Assembly: GCA_036320915.1 (NCBI GenBank)
Contig: JAXBDG010000002.1
Location: forward strand, 1,054,001-1,118,000
DNA from: Linnemannia elongata
Taxonomy: Eukaryota; Mortierellomycota; Mortierellomycetes; Mortierellales; Mortierellaceae
Length of the DNA: 64,000 nucleotides
Direction of reading: 5' to 3'
The position numbers and the translations under genes were made by a program. Shown in pieces: positions 33,566 through 45,658 of this stretch (position 1 is its first letter; each line of letters opens with the position of its first letter). The notes beneath the pieces were generated by a model, which was not told the origin of the DNA, did no database searches, and saw only the letters and a list, made by a program, of their open reading frames with translations.

Positions 33566-35953
33566 CTATGTACAGGAGGATGAAGTAACAGAAGGAAAAG
33601 GAAAGCTAAAAAACAAAATCCCACTCAGGGAAGAACAAGACCACCATCCGAGGGCGATCGCAGACTGGAAGACTGTTTGTACAAGACGCGTCGTCGCCTG
33701 TAGGAGCAACGCAGAGGAAGAGCCAGTGTCGATAAAAGAGGTGTCAAGCGGAAGTGGGATAGTCTGCTGTCTAGGGTTGACAGGAAGAGTCACCTCACTG
33801 TTGTTGTCGCAGTTGTTGTTGTTGTTGTTGTTGTTGGTATTCGTGTTGGGGTGTGGCGATGGGGTATTGCAACAACTCCGCCACTCTGCTACTGTTTCTC
33901 CTTCCTCTGTCAGTGTTGGACTTGTGGGCGATGGAGGCGTGATGACGATACGTGGCAACGGCAAGGGCAGCGGCAAGGAGAAGGAGACAGTCTTCTTCTT
34001 CCTGATTGAAGGCGGTGTCATTGTCGTCAAGGATGGCGATGAGGCGGTCAAGAGACTATGCTGCTGACTGCGGGCGGTTCTAGGGGGTAACGGCGATGAC
34101 GACGAAGAAGGGGAAAAGGAGGGAGACATGACCACCACCGGGTCAGACGCTTCTCCAGGTTCCGACTCCTTCTGTTGCAGCTGAGGGAGGAGGGACTGGT
34201 GGAATGATGATCCCGTTACGAGGATGTGCGACTGTGCCTGTTGTCGAACATGACCATGCCCTCTCCTTCGCACTCTGCCTCTTCCTGCTTCTTGCTGTGC
34301 CTGAGGAGGAAGAGTGCTGGTAGCGGTGGGTATGACAGCCTGCGGTGTCTCCCATTGCGACTTGCCGAACGAAAAGGTAGAGAAGGTTGTGCCTGTGCTT
34401 GTGCTTGTGCTCGTGTTTGTGCGCGTGGAAGCCGATGACGACAAAGTGGAAGAAGGTTGTTGCGCCAAAAAGGGGGAGGCAGGGGCAGATGGCTCCCACA
34501 CGACTCCGTATTGGTCACGATGGTCGATCTTTCCCGCCGCTGTCGAAGAGGGGGAACAACCCCGGGAAGAAGTAAAGGAGGGAGAAGAAACAAAGGAAGA
34601 GAGAGAAGGTGTTGTCTGGGCTGAGGTCGATGCGGTCTCGGTCTCTGCCACTCTCACTGCCTCCGCCTCAGTCTCGGTCCCTGTCTCTGCTTCCATTCCG
34701 AGCTCAGCCTCAGTCTGTTGTTCCGCCACTGCTTCAGCCTGAGTGTCCTGGGTGTTAATGTTGTAGGTGTTGGTGCTGGGTGAGGATGATTGCTGTTGTG
34801 GTACGATGACAGTGATGGGAGTAGAAGTAGTAATAGTAGTGGATGATCGACGGCTCATGGACTCTTGAACGGCAGCGTTAAATCTCTCGGACGTGAAACT
34901 GAATCGGAAGGGGGTCGACTTGCTGTTGGTCAAAGTCGACGAGGCAGACGAGGGAGCAGAGTACGAAGTAGCAGGGACTTGCTCGACTGCTGGAAAAGAA
35001 GGAAGAGATGCAGGGCGCTCGGTGGCAATGGTATCTCTGCGCTTGATGCAAAATCCGGGGGCACGACGAATGGTGGGGTCCATGATTTCCTCGGGGATCG
35101 AAAACGTCGCGGGGCAGGATGCAGATCGGCTGGGGCGCGATCGGATGACTGAAGGCTGCTGCTGTGTTTGTTGTTCCTTCTTCTCATCCTGTTGTTGTTC
35201 CTGCTGGTAATGATGAGATTGTTGAAGCTGTTGTTGTTGTTGGTTGTAGTAAGGCGAAGAAGGCCAGGTGGCAGCAGAGGCCACAGGAACAACGACCTGA
35301 TCAAGCCATTGGCAAACGCGCCTCTCTGCAACCTGATGTCTCAAAGAAGCACCGCCGCGCTCATGCCAGCTGCGCCCATCGACCTTCCTGTACGACGACG
35401 AGTCTTGTTCATCGCCACTGCAATAAACCTCTTCGGCGTACCATTCGCCACAAACATAGCAGGGTGCCAACCCCGAATGATCCTCGACTCCCTCGGGTGA
35501 ACAGAAACATCCCTGGACCAGATCGCATTCACAGGGTTCCTGCTGAAAACTTTGGAGGAGGTTGATCAAGAAGCCCATTGCCTGAGCGCGTGTCGAGAAC
35601 TGGAGTGTTGACATCTTGTTGGAGGAAGAAGAGTATGATCGGCGGATGTAGCGTTGGATGAGGCGTTGTTGGTATTGTTGTTGATAGAATGAGGATATTG
35701 ATGAGCAAGAGGAGGTGGAGGAAGAAGAGGAAGTTGAAGATGTAGAGATGTTTGACCATGAAGGGTAATATGATCCGGTGAAGGTGGCGTATGGTGAACA
35801 GGGTGAGCCGGGTGGTGAAGGGCATGGCGATTGAGTATCAATGGAGGAGGAGGATGTGGATGTGAGGAGGCGAGGGAGGGAGTCGAGGGCAAAGACCAGA
35901 TCCTGTCTGTTGTGCCTCGTAGGGAGATGAGCAAAGTATGGATTCCTTGACAT
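33566..35953 (-). CDS. Orphan Ser/Gln/Thr-rich protein with an N-terminal cysteine cluster
   Basis: A single open frame of 795 residues; I do not recognise a family. Residues 1-30 are ordinary (MSRNPYFAHLPTRHNRQDLV), followed by Ser runs. Residues 115-215 look folded: LQFSTRAQAMGFLINLLQSF, then a cysteine cluster CECDLVQGCFCSPEG and CYVCGEWYAEEVYC (Cys 141, 143, 149, 151, 165, 168, 178) and C214, compatible with zinc or other metal binding. The rest is low complexity (Ser, Gln, Thr, Pro, Glu/Ala), with a poly-Asn stretch (encoded at about 33813-33840) near a moderately hydrophobic C-terminus. Such composition is common in fungal regulatory proteins. The last 60 residues or so could instead be intronic. 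That it is a gene rests on length, the non-repetitive Cys segment and codon-like periodicity. Confidence 0.6.
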   Translation of the reverse strand: MSRNPYFAHLPTRHNRQDLVFALDSLPRLLTSTSSSSIDTQSPCPSPPGSPCSPYATFTGSYYPSWSNISTSSTSSSSSTSSCSSISSFYQQQYQQRLIQRYIRRSYSSSSNKMSTLQFSTRAQAMGFLINLLQSFQQEPCECDLVQGCFCSPEGVEDHSGLAPCYVCGEWYAEEVYCSGDEQDSSSYRKVDGRSWHERGGASLRHQVAERRVCQWLDQVVVPVASAATWPSSPYYNQQQQQLQQSHHYQQEQQQDEKKEQQTQQQPSVIRSRPSRSASCPATFSIPEEIMDPTIRRAPGFCIKRRDTIATERPASLPSFPAVEQVPATSYSAPSSASSTLTNSKSTPFRFSFTSERFNAAVQESMSRRSSTTITTSTPITVIVPQQQSSSPSTNTYNINTQDTQAEAVAEQQTEAELGMEAETGTETEAEAVRVAETETASTSAQTTPSLSSFVSSPSFTSSRGCSPSSTAAGKIDHRDQYGVVWEPSAPASPFLAQQPSSTLSSSASTRTNTSTSTSTGTTFSTFSFGKSQWETPQAVIPTATSTLPPQAQQEAGRGRVRRRGHGHVRQQAQSHILVTGSSFHQSLLPQLQQKESEPGEASDPVVVMSPSFSPSSSSSPLPPRTARSQQHSLLTASSPSLTTMTPPSIRKKKTVSFSLPLPLPLPRIVITPPSPTSPTLTEEGETVAEWRSCCNTPSPHPNTNTNNNNNNNNCDNNSEVTLPVNPRQQTIPLPLDTSFIDTGSSSALLLQATTRLVQTVFQSAIALGWWSCSSLSGILFFSFPFPSVTSSSCT

Positions 35954-38451
35954 ATTAGAAGTATAGAGGGTTTGTTATTAAGGTCAATTGAAGGAAAGAG
36001 GGAAAGAAGAAAAGAAGAGGAGAAAAAAGAAGAAAAGAAGGGAAAAGAGAGGCGAAGATATAAGGATTCGATGAAAAAAAAAAAGAGGAGTCTCGGCTGT
36101 GGGTCATGCAACCAGGGCGAATCTGAAGGAAAAGGGGGGACGAATCGTATCGAACGAATTGTATAGCGAAACGAATGAATAGAAAAGTAGTATTACAATA
36201 GAGTACTATGAAGAGTAGAAAGTCAATTGAAGATACAAGAAGAAAGAGGTAAAGAAAAGAAGAAGGAAAAGAAGGAGAATAGGAAAATAAAAAAGTGGGA
36301 AAAAAAGGGAGATTGGAATGTTAAATAGGGTATGGCCCTTGCCTTGCCAGGTTGACTGACTGCGTGGCATACACATATACAGATACATAGATACACCCAG
36401 GAACATAAACAAGGGGACAATGGAAAAAAAAAGATGGCTGAGTAACATGCAAAGGAGAAAGGGGGAAAAACTCACACACATACTGCAAGCTTGCCTTGCC
36501 CACTTTGACAGCCCGAGGAGGAAAAACAAACAAATCTTGTTTACAAACAACTTCCAAGGTCTTAGCCTCATCCACACATTCAAAGATACACACCGCGGTA
36601 TTGTATACAGACATGTTATTCAAAACAACCACGGGAAAAACGAAATAAAGCGAACAAAACAAGACGTGAATAAACACAAGCCAGCACAAAAAACAAAACG
36701 GCGAAAATATACAGACACACAACGTCAATGCCCAAAAAATAACAACAAGAGTTCGATCGCACAAAAAAGAACGTTTATCCTCGCTCAGCAGGCAGAGGCG
36801 ACGACAGCGCCTGATCTTCTTGTCTGGTGTCAGTGGAGCATGGAGGTGGAGAGGAGGAGAGAATTACCTTTCATTGTTGGGTTATCGCAGCCCGTCAGTC
36901 TGGGCTGGGCTGGACTCTCATACACTCCGCTTGTTACAGGCTGGCTTTAACTTTAGTCCACTGGAACTGGGCTGGCTTGTTTATCATGTATGTGTTGGTC
37001 GATTGGCCGCAGTGCGAGAGATAACAGCACTGCTACTGCTTCTGCTTTGGAGTGGCGAAAAATGAAAGAAATGGTGAACGTGCCCCGAAAGGGCGGAGGG
37101 CAAAACGAAAACATAACCCCCGCGGAGGAAATTTTTATCTCGTTACCATGGGATTGACATGAGAGATTGACATGGGATGGGCCGCAGACAAGGTGAGGCT
37201 CGTGGAATGTGCACACCCTTCGTCCTTCTCTCTATGGCTCTTCCTCGTCGTCTTTCTCCTTTTTTGCGTTCATTGTTAGCATGCGATCCTCGATGGCTGT
37301 ACCTGGATGAGCAAAAGGGCTTTTTTCATTTCTCCCAATACTTCCCTCAGTGTAACAACATCAATTGAACGACAACACACCTTCGCCCAGACAGAGCTCT
37401 CTTCTTTTTTTCGTATCATATTTCGTCTGACCGCAACAAAACATATGCATGTTCCATGCTCTCTATGCTCTACGTTCTATGCTCACTGTCCGATAGGTGG
37501 CGGCTAAATGAAGGCGAGGAAGGAATGAAGTGTAGAATGAGCAAAGCAGGACAGGCACCGAGGAATAGCATATCGCCCCTTGGAAATAAGCTCAATCGGC
37601 CAGGAAAGACGAGTCCAGATCGCGTCCTCTTATTGCTTTACAATGAGAGCCGTCCAATTGTTCACACCCCTGTCATTCCCCAAATCTCGTCTTTAGCAAC
37701 TTACGCGTCATGACTCCTTTCCCTTGCCTTTTTCTGTGCTGTTCTCTCTGCGCTGGCGGAAAAAAACAAAAAGGCTCCAGAGCGTCTTCTTCTCTCTTTG
37801 CCACTTACTGTTACTGTTGTTTATTGCGATATATGCTGGTTTCATGCGGGTGACCAACGCTTACATCCAATCTTTCTTCCTTCTCCTCCCCTCCCTTGCT
37901 TTCTATCTTACGTTTACTCGCATTTCGACCCCATCTCTCTAACGTACCCATTTTTTTCCCTTTGTCCGATACGTATCTTCGAACATCGTGTTCTTTCCAT
38001 TTTTGTCCCTGTGTTTGCAGTGTGGCAATGCTTTCTGTATGCTTACCATCCCTCACCGCCCGCCTCGTTTTTGGTTAGTCACCTTTTGTTGTTGTTTTTC
38101 CTCTGTCTCTGTTTACCCTGTCTTCCCTCTGTCCCTCCGTCCCTGTATATCTCCCTGTGTCCTTTCATCTTTCCCTTTGTCCCTGTCGCTGTGTCCCCCT
38201 GCTCCTATGTACCCTCTCTCCTCCTCCTCTCCATCCCCTCCCCTCCCCCCTGCCATCTATCTTTTGCTCGGGATAAAAAAAGGAGGAAAGAAAACTGGGA
38301 AGAAGGAAAAATAGGTGTGAATTGCCACTTTTTTTTAGAAAAAGTAGAAAAACAATGCCGAAAATAGAGGCAGTGCTTGGAATAGAATCGCAACAAAGAA
38401 GGGCTGGGGTGGGCGACGGAAGGAAGGAAGAGAATAGAACATAGCCCATGC

Positions 38452-38488
<37 letters not shown>

Positions 38489-40528
38489 GTGTGTTGGTTG
38501 TTCTTTTCTTCCCTCCGTTTTGTTTCCTTAGCCTCGTACGCCTCATACAGTACAGTGCAAGTATCTGGCGTGGCAGAGGGTGGGATAGAAAAAGTACAGT
38601 ACCAATATCCAAAAGTGGGCACTGCAAAAAATAATAAACAGCCAGGCCACAAACAGAGGCTGAGAGAGAGGAAACGGTCGGTTGCAGGAATACATTTATG
38701 CGCCAGGTTCAAGGGCAGACACGAGTACGTCGTCCTCGAGGTACTCGGTTTACCGGCGGGAGGGCCCAGGCCAGATAACATTGTTTAGTCATCTTCCCCC
38801 CCCCCCCCCCCCTCCCCCATTTCCTGTCGCTAAGACCCTGTCTGTCCTTTGTCACGTCCGCCCTCCCGCCCCTATCCAGTCCTGGTCTGTTCGCTGAACG
38901 TCCCCGATATGCCGCATATGCGCCAGTTTCTTGTTTTCTCTGACCTGTCAAAATCGACTCACCCTTCAGAGCTGGAGTTATACACATGTCTGCGCGCCGG
39001 ATGTTGCGCGCGTGATAGAGCCACCTTTTTTCATTCCTGCGCGAGACAACCAGAACCTCATTGGACGCAGAAGTTGGTGGCGACAAAAAAAAAGAAAAAT
39101 GTCTCGCCAACAAACTTGAAAGAAGAGCGAATTCCCAGAGTTTAGTCGCAATTCTTCCTTGAACTACGAAAAAAAAAAACTTGCTGAACGTCCCCTAGTC
39201 CTATCCAATCGGGAATAAAGCAACCCCCTTCAAAAACAATCCCCCCCCCCCCCATAAAGGAAATAACCCTGAGGACACAGTGCCTAGATCTCGGTTTAGG
39301 GTCCTCCAGACTAGTAAAAAGAGAGCTAACTGGTCATATTAGATCGGGCCCACCCAGACCCACCACTCTCTCCAACCCCCCCTCAACCTGGTCAGTGCTA
39401 ACATTTCTGCAGCCAATCGAGGTTACTGGCGAGTGAGATGCTCGGCTTTACCAACAACCAGAATAAGGGACACCTATATGTTCGTCCATACTTTCTTTTC
39501 TTTTGTCTCTAGGGACGTAGCAAAACAGTTGTTAGACTTATCGCAGTTGTTTCTGCCGCAGTCCTTCACTCTAACAATATAACACGGGCGGGCGGGGCAC
39601 GGCGAATATTTTGAGGTCGAGTGAGTCAAGTTCAAGGGGGGAAATTGATGTATGGATGTTTCTGTGTGTCAATGGGCGAATCCTCTTTTCATGCTTATAG
39701 TTATCTATACCCCCTATGTGTGATGCTCATGCAAAGGGGATCATTCGATGCGATGCGCCTTACCACATACTATACACATGCACACATACACACACACTGA
39801 CATAGCGTAATTTTTTTTTCATCTTAGCATATGTGTCAAAATCCCTTTTTTTTTTTTTTTTTGTTGATAGTCCCCTGCAGATACTAGGTTCAACCACTTC
39901 TTAGTCCAACATTACAATACGTGGCGCGTCATAGGACTGAGGGGTCGCCTTATTGCTAGAACAAATCCTGTAGAAGAAAGAAAAGTCGTATCTAGCCACA
40001 ATGCTTTGCCACCACTGCATCAAAGCACGTTTTGGAAAGATATGAATGATTATGTGATCCTAGTGTTTATCTGACAAATTTAGAGTCGAAAAAAAAGGGA
40101 GGGAAAAAAAGTGGCAAAGTAAAATAGAGAGAGAGAGAGAGAGAGAGAGGGATGAGGTTCGACTGTTTTGACACTGCCCCATGTATCACAGCACAACAAA
40201 CGAAACACAAGAATAAAAAAAAAAAAAAAGAGCACACACTTGTGTTTTTCTTCATGCGCGTTTGGGTCCTTTGTGCTCTTGTTTTTTTTTCTCTCTTTTT
40301 GTGTTCTTTGCATGCCGCCATTTTTTCTTCTGCGTGCCCGTGCTCTTTGAAGACACCAACCCATCTTGCCCAATTCAATCGCGCCTCTTCAACTATCACA
40401 ACTGTTTTCGTGTGCATTTCAAAATGCGTGCGTGTGTGTATTTTAGTTTAATGTTTAGGATGATAACCCAACAACTCCCACTCCTCTACAACAAATATAC
40501 TCCTTACAGGCTCCTCCCCAACCAACAA
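35954..40528. other. 4.6-kb stretch without recognisable gene
   Basis: Lies between the start of the orphan gene (35953, minus) and the stop of PIK1 (40529, minus). It holds purine-rich DNA (35960-36330), pyrimidine-rich DNA (37180-38270), a (CT)n tract at 38456-38487, C-runs at 38796-38812 and about 39241-39253, a T-run near 39846-39861 and (GA)n at 40126-40149. Frames up to 189 codons occur but are compositional. No RNA gene was recognised; 38680-38770 and 39500-39620 are the least repetitive parts. Confidence 0.55.
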
Positions 40529-43500
40529 CTACAGAATGCCGTTTGAATAGTACTGGAAGGTATCATAAAGTCTCGTAAAGACATTACAGCAACTGCTCAT
40601 AATCAGCTTCTCAACAAACTCCTCCGCCTGCACCTCCGTCAAATTGAGCGCCAATCGGTCCCGCACCGCCTGCGCCGCGTTCTCGTACTGGAAACAGGGT
40701 AACTTCGAGTCCTTGGACATCATGTCGATCAACAACACAATGTTCTCAGTGTGTTTCCGGATCGCCATAAACGCCTTCTTCAATAGCACCTTGAACTCTG
40801 CAAACTTTTCGCTGTTCACTCCACCGAGTACATCCAGGTATTCCTGAGGTAACTTGAATGGTGCCAATTCGAAACCAACCGATCCAGGAGAGTTTGACAA
40901 CATGAATCCGAAATCAATGTGCACAATATGACCCTCCGTATCCAACAGGATGTTGCCGTTGTGACGATCACGGATCTGAAGGACATATGTGATCACAGAG
41001 TACGCCGCCAACGAACGCATGAAGTTGTCCTGAGCTTTGATAAACTTTTCACTGGCAGGGTCGCCGAATTTCTGTACGGAAGAGAGAACAACGAAACATT
41101 AAATGTCTGTACCTCACTGGTGGTGCTCCCTTCTTACTCCAAACATCGCAGACATTGTAGTCCGCAACACGCTGAAAAAAAATGCCGCGAATTTGAAGTT
41201 GTTACCTGCTGGAAGTAGTCGTAGAGGGTAAAGACAACGCCGACTTCGTTCAAGCGACGTGCATAGGCATCCTTCTTGATGGAGTGGATGGAGATGGTGT
41301 TACGAACAGTCTCGATCAATCCTGAGTTGTCCGATGTCACCAAGATACGCATGCTACAGGTAAAAGGTTCGAATTGACTAGGCGTTAGAATATTTGCACT
41401 CATAGCTACACAAACGAGAAACGCCACGTCGCTAAACCAACGACAACGACTTACTAGGTGATCCAGACGTCAATCTTGGCGCGCTCCCAAATCCATCCCA
41501 TTTCGCGAATCAACTGGCAGGCCAGCTGCTCCTGACGCAGATCGGCGCCTTGCTTCACAATAACCGAGAGAAGTTGCCATGAGGGCAAATGTCCATAAGG
41601 TGATGTGGCACGAATACGATTCATCTTGGCATCCCAGTCCTCAGCAAACACAGCCGCTATTGTATTGAATAACACGAACAAGAATAACTGTTAGAATTTG
41701 TTGAAAAATTGGTTGAATGCAAACATCATCGCTGCAGTTAACAGGGTACAGGTGAAAGGTCTTACCACTTGGGTCGTCGGTGGTGACGTTGGCCATAACC
41801 TTGCGCTCATCTTCCAGCATCTCACTACCGGCACCTTCGCCTCCACCACCACCAACACCGCTGCTCACACCCTCGAGCTTCATCCTCTGCATCCTCTGCT
41901 CTTCCAGGGCCATCATCTCCTTGATGATCTTGGCGCGAATGTCCTCGACCGAAGTAGCCTTGGCCTTGATGCTTGAGCGAGATTGAGAGCTGACTCTTGC
42001 ATTTCCGTTAGCACCAGCGCCGGCCTGTTGAGCAGCCTGCTGTTGGCTCAACTGAGCCAACATAACGGCAGCAGTTCGCATCTTCTCTGCAAAATCGTCG
42101 GCACTGTTGGAGGCTCGGCGCTTCAGCACTGTCTGCAGATAAGCTTCGTTCGAACGAGATTGAGTCACAGGACGAATTCCAGGAGATGAGGAGGGAGCAG
42201 GACTTTTCATGCGTCCTGAGGTATCCACAGTGATCACGGGGCTAGTAGGGACAGGCGATCCAGGAGGCGAAATACTGAGGTCGGCAAGAGATCCAACGGG
42301 TGGATTGGGAATAGTGTCGACTAGTGCCTTTTCGCTCTCCTCCTGATCCTTTGACTCTGCTGCAGAAGTCGAAGAGGCCTCTGATGCGTCCTTCGAGGGC
42401 TCGGCACTGCCGCCGTTGGAGTCGATGGTAGCTTCCAACTGAATCGAGCCGTTCTCGTTCAGCTCTACTCCATGCGTGCGAGACGCGCCATGGTGCTCCT
42501 CTTCTTCCTCGTCGCCGAGATCCCTGCGTTGCGCGCGAATATCCTCGACACTCATGTCCGTCTCCAACACCTCGACTTGCAACAAATATGGCACCTATTA
42601 AAAGCACATTGAACAACACACGCATGAGGTCAGCCTTCATGTTAAACCACCAACCCAATAATTCTAGCATTTACCGAAAAAAAAATACTTACGCGATCGG
42701 CAGAGTTCAAGACGACAGCGTCTTGGGGTGGAATGCGCACGACGCGGTGATGCGATGGGTTCTCGAGCGTGGCGTGGCACCAGAGCGGCACACAAATCTC
42801 GGCTGGAAGGTTATGGTTCAGCAATGTGAGCTCTGCACGAAGAGCGCTCAGGCGGGCAGGCTTGGGGACAATCACGAGCCTGGTTGCGATATCAACAAGG
42901 GCCAAGAGGAACTGCATCTCTGAATGGAAATATGAGCGGCGGGCAAGTTCTAGCGAGGCCGCAGATGACTGTCCGTCCATTGAGCCACGATCCGAGAACT
43001 TCAAGCTGATGGGGGACGATGGAGCAGTATCATGACTGTAACGAGGGCTGGAGAATCGGTCCCGCTTGTGCTTGAAGGCCTGTCCTCCTCGAAGATCCTC
43101 GAGCGAAGGCGAAGTAACGACATGGTTTCGTTGAATGTTTTGCGCAGTCGACACACTGACTCCCGAGATGGTCGCGTGGGGTGAGCCGGGCTCTGCTGAA
43201 GGTGACCTGGGCGAAGTTGCTCCATCCTCATGTCGTGTCATGTTGATTCCTGCTGGTGTGGACCGGCCACTCTCCTGAGGAGATTCATGGGTTGTTTCGA
43301 TAACAGGTACCGGCTGCTGAGGCTGAACAGGCTGAGGTGGCTGATGGTGCTGGTGCTGGTGTGGTGGCTGATGCTGTTGCGTCGAGGACTCCCCTACGAC
43401 AGCGTCCTCCAGAGTGTCTCCTGCGGTACTGAAGGCTCTGGGCCGGCGACCCTGAGCAAGAGCCAATTGACCAGGGCTCTTGGTCATCAATGGCTGACCA

Positions 43501-44771
43501 AAGGCAGCCAACATGACGCCCATGCCGACCATCGCCGAAAGCGCATTCTCCTTGACTTTTGGGACGCCGTTCTTGCCAAAGATATCCTCGTACTCTCCGG
43601 GCGCCTCGGTCGCAAACACGATGGCTTGACACTTGTTGAAGACTCGTTTGCACAGCTTGAATGAAGGTGTGTTGGGAGAGGCGGCCAGATCCGAGGTGTA
43701 TGCCTGCAAGTACCATAATGTCTATTTCGGCAAATGTGGTGGAAGAAGGAGAAGTGTTGTGTTGAGTCGATAGATACCTTTGCTATATGCAAGACCCTTG
43801 GGACGCCATTCTCTCACTTTCATCGCTTCGTCTCCTGCTCCCTCGGATCCAGATATAAAAGAACGCTATCCTGCAAAAGCCTGCACGACAAAGTGAACTG
43901 AACAACAGCACCATGATCGGAGTATGTTTCGTCCTTTCCCGCTCGCTTATCCATGATGGTCGGCCTCAATTACGCTCGCCTGGCAGTGGTGGTGGGATCG
44001 TTGTCTTTGTTGTTGCTGACCTGGCTTTAGTGTAATACTGGTCCACTTTCTTTTGTCCTGTGTAGCCAAGTGCCGTTGTCGAGTCTGTGAGCCGTGTTTT
44101 GGGGCAACAAAAAAGGGCACCAACAAACAGATCCATGTTGAGTTGTTGGGTGGCACAACCGATTAAACCCAGGCGTGCGCTTTTCAGTCTATCCTTGTGT
44201 TGCTGCTGTGTGGTCGAACATCCTCTCAAACAACAACCAATTCTGTTCACGTCTGTGTCGCATGAAGAATATGAGCCTTGAGTGTATTTCTTACAAGAAT
44301 TGCCATATGAGAGGAGATCTGGCAGCGGTCCAAGATGAAGTTCTCGAGCGCGACCGATTCCGACGGCCTGCTGATCAACAAATGGCTATTTTTTCATATG
44401 AGGATGGGAGGGTGGTCACTGTTAGTAGATGATAAAGTGACCATTCTCATCGAAAAGATGACATTCGTTTCCTGCTCTTGTGATGTTGAAAGTAGAGGTC
44501 GTTCGCCTCGCTTCAGCCCAAAAGTGTTGAAATCGTCCAAAGCAAGGCGAATATGTCTCGTCCGTTCTGCCTAAGCAAAGAGTTATCCTTACACGAGCTG
44601 GGGCAGGAAGAACTCGATTTCGTCCAGGGGGAACTTTTTGAGCTCGTTGCAGAGGTAGTGCTGGATTCCGACGGCATCAGGGTATTTAAAGAGGTACGAG
44701 ACCGCGATCCAGGCGTTGAAGAATTCCGACTTGAACAGACGCAACAATAGCGAGTTGCCCGAGTTCATCAT
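40529..44771 (-). CDS. PIK1: Phosphatidylinositol 4-kinase, Pik1/PI4K-beta type
   Basis: Seven exons (44771-44593, 44385-44295, 43721-42693, 42594-41766, 41656-41455, 41353-41206, 41071-40529) give 1006 residues, close to yeast Pik1. The N-terminal lipid-kinase-unique region is clear: SEFFNAWIAVSYLFKYPDAV, PLDEIEFFLPQLVHLLISRP, SVALENFILDRC and, across intron 2, ILTLWYLQAYTSDL. A long low-complexity middle follows. The catalytic part has SVIVKQGADLRQEQ (Lys744 as probable ATP-binding Lys), MRILVTSDNSGLIETV, the catalytic loop DRHNGNILL (861-869) and the DFG in HIDFGFML (879-881). It makes PI4P at the Golgi and nucleus, and its middle region is where frequenin-type regulators bind in yeast. 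Intron 2 is long (573 nt). Confidence 0.95.
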
Positions 44772-45658
44772 CTTTGTTGTAGGTGTTGGAGAAGGAGTGA
44801 AAGTGGTTTGGCGGAGGAGTGTGATGATGATGAGTGATTGAGTGTGATAGAAGAAAAGGTGACCCGTGAAAATAAAAGATGAGTGAAAGAAGGCGGCTGA
44901 GGGGATGAGGTGAGAGAGAGGGAGAGAGAGGGAGAGAGAGAGAGTGATCAGCGAGCGGGCTGTTGATCCGCCTGTGAGGATGAAAGGGTCGGTCGAAAAG
45001 GGGGAAAGGGAAAGGGAAAGGAAGAAGGGAGGGAGAAAAAAAGAAAGGGTAAAGAAAGGAAAGAAACGAATCAAGGGACGGGTCTCATAAAGAAGAATTG
45101 AGAGAAAAGAAGGTTGAGCTAAAGGGAACCAACAAAGAGCAGTTCTCTTTTTCTCACTTTATCTTTCTGCACCCTCCTTCCTACTTCTCAAGGCACATGC
45201 CGGTACTCATATCCTTCTTGTACTTTAGTCACACACCATCACTCTGTTATCAACCTTCAACAACCCCAATGAGTACTTTTCTGTTGTTCAATGGCCTCAA
45301 TGGCCTCAGTTGGTTACGACAAAGCGAACAAATATCCAATGTCCCTAGTCAAGGCGCCACGTCGCATCACCTCCTTTGACCCTCCTTATCCTTGTGTCAG
45401 ACAAAGTCGCACACAACTTGTGGAGGGGGACGGGTGACATTACCCTCCCAATCGATCCTCACCCTGCTCCTTCATTCTCCACTAGTTTAACATACATCAT
45501 TCACACAAACACAATATGTCCTAGAAACCATAGCACATATGCCAAAAGGATTATTTTTGTTCAGCTTCTTTTTATTTGATTGCATGAGAATGAGGGGGAA
45601 TAAAGTAATGTACAGATTGGCAAGGAAACATGACTGAAGCTAAAAGACGAATACGTTC
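44772..45658. other. Intergenic between RPL7 3' end and PIK1 start
   Basis: 887 bp. The PIK1-proximal 300 bp are purine-rich on the plus strand (CT-rich on the sense strand, as in a fungal promoter), with GA repeats around 44915-44945. AATAAA of RPL7 is seen on the minus strand at 45571-45576. No gene is evident. Confidence 0.65.

Noticed and set aside
36420..36950. 176-codon plus-strand frame with mixed composition
   Set aside because: No recognisable family, no flanking exons that extend it, crosses a purine-rich zone. Left as non-coding.
37798..38367. 189-codon plus-strand frame in the pyrimidine-rich region
   Set aside because: Ser/Phe/Pro/Leu composition driven by CT-rich repeats such as CCCTGT and CCCTCT.
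41355..41375. GGTTCGAATTG in a PIK1 intron, tRNA B-box-like
   Set aside because: Departs from the consensus after GGTTCGAA, and no cloverleaf can be drawn around it.
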